Shown here piece by piece: positions 59,701-64,000 of a DNA stretch of 64,000 nucleotides. The notes beneath the pieces are model-generated. The model saw nothing but the letters and a program-made list of their open reading frames with translations. It did not search any database and had not been told where the DNA came from. How positions within the stretch are numbered: the stretch's first letter is position 1; every line of letters begins with the position of its first letter. Source of the stretch: Strigops habroptila (lineage: Eukaryota; Chordata; Aves; Psittaciformes; Psittacidae). The position numbers and the translations under genes were made by a program. Location of the stretch: the NCBI RefSeq assembly GCF_004027225.2, contig NW_022651112.1, positions 248,001 through 312,000 of the forward strand. The letters run 5' to 3'.

Positions 59701-62700
59701 TTTCCACGTGAAGCCCTTGGAGAGGGCTCAGCTGCGGAACTGGCGGGATTACCTGGATTACGAGATGGCAGCGGGCTCCCACGAGCGAACCATCGTCCTC
59801 TTCGAGCGCTGCGTCATCGCCTGCGCCCTCTACGAGGAATTCTGGATCAAGGTGAGCCCATTCCCGCCTTCCCATCCCGTTTGCCCTCCAAATTCCCCTT
59901 CAAAGCAGGAATTCCCCCCCCCCCCAACCCTCATTGGGTTCATCCGAGGGTGTTTTTTCCCTCCTTTCCCCCCCCCCCCAAAGTGAACGGTTTTAACTCT
60001 CTTTTTCCTCCTGGAAACGCCGTTTTCTAACACCCGTTTGTTTAACTCCCGCTGCTGCTTTTCCCCCCGCCCGCGGCACCTTCCCCCCCTGCCTAAGAGC
60101 CCGCAGGAATGTCGGAGCAGAGGGGCCTTAACGTGAGTGCCCCCCACCCGATTGAGCACATCCCTGCCCGGCCGGGCGGCGGGGGGATGCTCACGCGTCC
60201 GTCTGTCTGGCCGTGTCCGTGTGTCCCCCCCCCCCCCCCTCCTCGCTTCTTGTGTCCACTTCTTTTTTCCCTGTAGTACACCAAATACCTGGAAAACCAC
60301 ACGGTGACGGGGGCCCGGAGCGTCTTCCAGCGGGCTTGTGGCTATCACCTGCCCAGGAAACCCAACATCCACCTCCTCTGGGCTGCCTTTGAGGAGAAAC
60401 AAGGTGGGGGAGCCCCGAAAGTGCACCCAAAACACCCCGGTTTTAAGCCAAACCACCACGTTTCCCTCCTAATTGCTCCGTTTTGGGGGCAAAAAGGATG
60501 TGTTTTGCCCCAAACCACTCCGTTTTCAGGGTGAAATGCCACATTTCACCCCAAAAGGCTCCTTTCTGGGGGTTGAGGTGGTGGATGGCACCACAAAAGA
60601 CTTTGGGTTTGGGGCTGAAAGGGCAGATTTCACCCCGAATCACTCGGTTTTTGAAGCTGAGATGATATTGCACCCCAAAACGCGCTGTTTTCAGGCTGAA
60701 ATGCCACGTTTCGCCCCAAATTGCTGCTTTTTTGGGTATGAGATGACGTATTTCATCCCAAAAGAGAAGTGTTTTGGGACAGAGGAGGCCTAGTTCGCCC
60801 CAAAACGCTCCATTTTCAGGCTGAAATGCCCCATTTCACCCCAAAATGCTCCTTTTTGGGGTCTGAAATGTTATATTTCACCCCAAAACGCTCCATTTTC
60901 AGGCTGAAATCCCAAATTTCACCCCAAAATGCTCCATTTTGGGGCAGAGATGTCAAATCTCACCCCAAACTACTCTGTTTTCAGACTGAAATGGCCCATT
61001 TCACTCAAAATTTCTCCTTTTTTGGTTCTGAAGTGTCAAATTTTATCCCAAATCCCTCTTTTTGGGGTCTGAAATGTTATATTTCACCCCAAAACACTGT
61101 TTTCAGACTGAAATGCCACATTTCACCCCAAAATGCTCCCTTTTGGTTCTGAAGTGTCAAATTTCATCCCAAAATGCTCCTTTTGGGAGACTGAAATGTC
61201 CCATTTAACCCCCAAACGCTCCATTTTCAGCCTGAAATGTCCCATTTTGCCCCCAAACGCTCCATTTTGGGGGTCTGAGATGTCACATTTCACCTCAAAA
61301 CACTGTTTTCAGCCTGAAATGCCCCATTTCACCCCAAAACGCTCCTTTTGGGGTCTGAGCTGTCACATTTCACCCCAAACCACTCCATTTGGGGGTCTGA
61401 GATGCCCCATTTCACCCCAAAACGCTCAATTTGGGGGTCTGAGCTGTCACATTTCACCCCAAAACGCTCCTTTTGGGGGTCTGAAATGCTAAATTTCAAC
61501 CCCAAATGCTCCATTTTCAGACTGAAATGCCCCATTTCACCCCAAAACGCTCCTTTTGGGGGTCTGAGCTGTGACATTTCACCCCAAACCGCTCCTTTTG
61601 GGGGTCTGAAATGTTATATTTCACCCCAAAATACTCAGTTTTCGGACTGAAATGCCCCATTTCACTCCAAAATGCTCCATTTGTGGGTCTGAGCTGTCAC
61701 ATTTCACCCCAAAACGCTCCTTTTGGGGGTCTGAGATGCCCCATTTCACCCCAAAACACTCCTTTTGGGGTCTGAGCTGTCACATTTCACCCCAAAACAC
61801 TCCTTTTGGGGTCTGAAATGCTAAATTTCATCCCCAAATGCTCCATTTTCAGCCTGAAATGCCCCATTTCACCCCAAACCGCTCCTTTCAGGGGTCTGAG
61901 ACATCCTATTAACCCCCAAACCCCCCATTTCCAGCCCAAACCACCCCATTCCCCCCCCTTCTCCCAACCCGCTCCTCTTTGGGGGGGCTCCGCAGTGCCC
62001 CATCCCCCCCCACTCACGTGCCCCCCGTCGCGGCTGCGGGCGCAGGGAACGTGGAGGAGGCGCGGCGCATCCTGCGCTGCTTCGAGGAGGTGGTGCCGGG
62101 CCTGGCCATGGTGCGGCTGCGGCGCGTGAGCCTGGAGCGCCGGCACGGCAACCTGGAGCAGGCCGAGGCGCTGCTCACCGAGGCCATGGAGGCCAACGAG
62201 GGGCTGCCCCTCGCCTCCTTCTACGCCGTGAAGCTGGCGCGCCAGGCCTGCAAGGTGCAGAAGAACCTCGGCAAGGCCCGCAAGGTGCTCGTGGAGGCCC
62301 TGGAGAAGGAGCCGGTGAGGAGGGGGGGGGAAAGGGGCCCTGGGGGGCAGGGGGGAAAGGGGGTGGAGGGGGGTGTTAATGGGGGTTTAGGGGGGTTGGG
62401 AGGGTTTTAGGGAGGGTTTTGGGGGGGTTCAATGGGGGTTTAAGGGGGTTATAGTGAGGGTTTGGGGGTTTGGGGGGGTTTAATGAGGGTTTTGGGGGTT
62501 TTAGTGAGGGTTTGGGGGGGTTTAGTGAGGGTTTAAGGGGGTTTGGGAGGGTTTTAGTGAGGGTTTTAATGAGGGTTTGGGGGGTTTTAGTGAGGGTTTA
62601 TTGAGGGTTTAGGGGGTTTGGGAGGGTTTTAGTGAGGGTTTAGGGGATTTTGGGGGGGTTTAATGAGGGTTTTGGGGGGTTTAGTGAGGGTTTGGGAGGG

Positions 62701-63742
62701 TTTTAGTGAGGGTTTAAGGGGTTTGGGAGGGTTTGGGGGTTTTGGGGGGGTTTAGTGAGGGTTTAGGGGGGTTTAGTGAGGGTTTTGGGGGTTTTAGTGA
62801 GGGTTCGGGAGGGTTTTAGTGAGGGTTTAGGGGGTTTTAATGAGGGTTTAGGGGGGTTGGGAGGGTTTATTGGGTTTGGGAGGGTTTTAATGAGGGTTTG
62901 GGGGGTTTATGTGAGGGTTTGGGGTTTTAGTGAGGGTTTAAGGGGTTTTAATGAGGGTTTGGGGGGGTGGGAGGGTTTTAGTGAGGGTTTTAATGAGGTT
63001 TTGGGGGTTTTAATGAGCGTTTTGGGGGGTTTAGTGAGGGTTTATTGAGGGTTTAGGGGGTTTGGGAGGGTTTTAATGAGGGTTTAGAGCGCTCAAATGA
63101 GGGGTTTGGGGGGTTTAATGGGGGTTTAGGGGGTTGGGAGGGTTTTAGTGAGGGTTTAGGGGCATTTGGGAGGGTTTTAATGAGGGGTTTGGGAGGGTTT
63201 TAGGGTTTAGGGGTTTTCAATGAGAGTTTATTGAGGGTTTAGGGGGTTTGGGAGGGTTTTATTCAGAGTTTGGGGTTCAAACCCCACTTGGGTTCCCCCA
63301 AACCCCACTTGGGGCTCCCCAAACCCCACTTGGGGGCCCCCCCTGTGACCGCTGTGGGGCGGGGGGGGGGCAGGACAACGCTCGGCTCCACGCCAACCTG
63401 CTGGAGATGGAGTTTGGGGCCGACGTGCGGCAGAACGAGGGGAACACCATGAGGTGCTTCGAGCGGGCGCTGCGCAGCCCCCTCCCCGACGAGGCCAAAG
63501 TCGTCTTCTCCCAGCGCCGCGTCGAGTTCCTCGAGGACTTCGGCTCCAGCATCCACAGGTCGGGGCTTTGGGGGGGGGTTCGGGGGGGTTTTGGGGGGGG
63601 ACGACACCCCAAAAAGGGCTGGTTTGCCCCCATTGAGCCCCCCCTGAGCGGTCGCTCTCACCCGCAGCCTCCTCACGGCCTATGACGAGCACCAGAAGAT
63701 CCTGAAGCAGCACGCGGCGCGCAAGAGGGCCCCCGAGAACGG
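53719..63742 (+). CDS. PRPF39-like U1 snRNP splicing factor (paralogue of PRPF39), 3' end beyond window
   Basis: Twelve exons: 53719-53815, 54581-54868, 57472-57597, 58685-58803, 58909-59076, 59218-59407, 59497-59604, 59687-59851, 60277-60403, 62046-62314, 63374-63558, 63668-63742 (donor at the edge; more exons must follow). About 638 codons. A proline-rich N terminus precedes HAT (half-a-TPR) repeats: [133 protein letters not shown]. Prp39 proteins scaffold the U1 snRNP at 5' splice sites in the nucleus. Divergence and location beside SYVN1 (human PRPF39 is on chromosome 14) argue for a paralogue. Exon 2 is one base out of frame; a 9-C run at 54706-54714 is the likely site. Confidence 0.93.
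53880..54400. repeat. ~40-bp minisatellite in PRPF39-like intron 1
   Basis: About thirteen copies of GTGTGAGGTAAATCGGGGGT plus TCTGAGGGGATTTGGGGGG. Each unit holds GAGGTAAAT, resembling a 5' splice site. It gives a spurious 368-residue proline-rich minus-strand ORF. Confidence 0.95.
54895..57290. repeat. 2.4-kb minisatellite with higher-order structure in PRPF39-like intron 2
   Basis: Left part: ~33-bp units of CCTTAAACCCCCCACCCC plus ATTAAAACCAA. Right part: ~42-bp units CCATTAAAACCTTCGTTAAA plus ACCCATCTTAAGCCTCCAAC. Blocks in the right part recur with a 398-bp period (ACTGGTTCTGAGTC at 56321 and 56719). Fills nearly all of intron 2. Confidence 0.94.
57600..58505. repeat. G-rich ~30-bp minisatellite in PRPF39-like intron 3
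   Basis: Units of GGGGTCCCATGGGTGTTTGG and GGGGTCCCCAGGGTGTTTCA, starting within a few bases of the exon 3 donor. Confidence 0.93.
60415..61930. repeat. 1.5-kb minisatellite in PRPF39-like intron 9
   Basis: About 35 copies of a ~43-bp unit CATTTCACCCCAAAACGCTC plus CTTTTGGGGGTCTGAGATGT. Starts about 12 bp past exon 9. Confidence 0.95.
62325..63290. repeat. 0.96-kb G-rich minisatellite in PRPF39-like intron 10
   Basis: Units of GGGAGGGTTTTAGTGAGGGT and TTTAGGGGGTTTGGG, starting about 10 bp past exon 10. Sense strand G-rich, so RNA and DNA G-quadruplexes or R-loops are possible. Contains TTTAGGG words but is not telomeric. Confidence 0.94.
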
Positions 63743-64000
63743 GTGAGGAAATTTGGGGGGCCAGGCCCTTGTACCCCCCCCCAGTGCCCCCATTCCACCC
63801 CCCATTCCCTCCCGTCCCCCCTCCAGTGCTCCCATTCCCATCCCCTCATTCATTCCTCCCTCAGGTTCTCCCTGTTTCCTCCCAGTTTCTCCCCTTTCTG
63901 TCCCTGCTTCCCTTTATCCCACGTTTTCCCTGATTTCCACCCTTTTATCCCAAAGTGTTCCCTTTATCCCCATGTTTTCCCCGATTTCCACCCTTTTATC
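63743..64000 (+). other. PRPF39-like intron 12 (left part)
   Basis: C/T-rich intronic sequence after the donor at 63743. No further exon before the window edge. Confidence 0.6.

Overview
This window is vertebrate nuclear DNA, almost certainly a bird, from a GC-rich, gene-dense microchromosome. Reasons: spliced genes with short GT-AG introns, CpG-rich promoters, several avian-type CR1 LINE 3' ends, no Alu/L1-like repeats, and introns packed with GC-rich minisatellites. The species cannot be named from the sequence alone.

Seven protein genes are present. On the minus strand, left to right: DPF2 (5' half only, exons 1-6; the PHD-finger exons lie left of the window), CDC42EP2 (one coding exon), POLA2 (18 exons, 607 codons plus stop), CAPN1 (21 exons, 715 codons plus stop) and a Speedy/RINGO gene (SPDYC-like, 5 coding exons, 199 codons plus stop). 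On the plus strand: SYVN1 (15 coding exons) and a PRPF39 paralogue (12 exons, running off the right edge). The order DPF2-CDC42EP2-POLA2-CAPN1-SPDYC-SYVN1 and the relative orientations match human 11q13.1 as I recall it, minus the SLC22A20 locus. The PRPF39-like gene is the bird-side neighbour.

The exon models were built by hand from GT-AG junctions and phase. POLA2, CAPN1, CDC42EP2 and the Speedy gene close exactly in frame. SYVN1 and the PRPF39-like gene each need a one-base change, and in both cases the discrepancy maps to a poly-C run. Assembly homopolymer error is the likeliest cause.

Roughly a third of the window is tandem repeat. Nearly every large intron carries its own array with its own unit (about 18 to 50 bp, arrays 0.3 to 2.4 kb). 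These arrays generate most of the long spurious ORFs. Notable regulatory structure includes a head-to-head Speedy/SYVN1 promoter with five CCAAT boxes, one in a near-consensus ER-stress element; a perfect CArG box just upstream of POLA2; a 1-kb pure polypyrimidine intron in SYVN1; a 398-bp higher-order repeat in a PRPF39-like intron; and a possible 26-nt poison exon in the same gene.

The genes are housekeeping or cell-cycle functions: BAF chromatin remodelling, CDC42 effector, DNA polymerase alpha-primase, calcium protease, CDK activator, ER-associated degradation and U1 snRNP splicing. They share a neighbourhood, not a pathway. I saw no bacterial, viral or CRISPR-like content.
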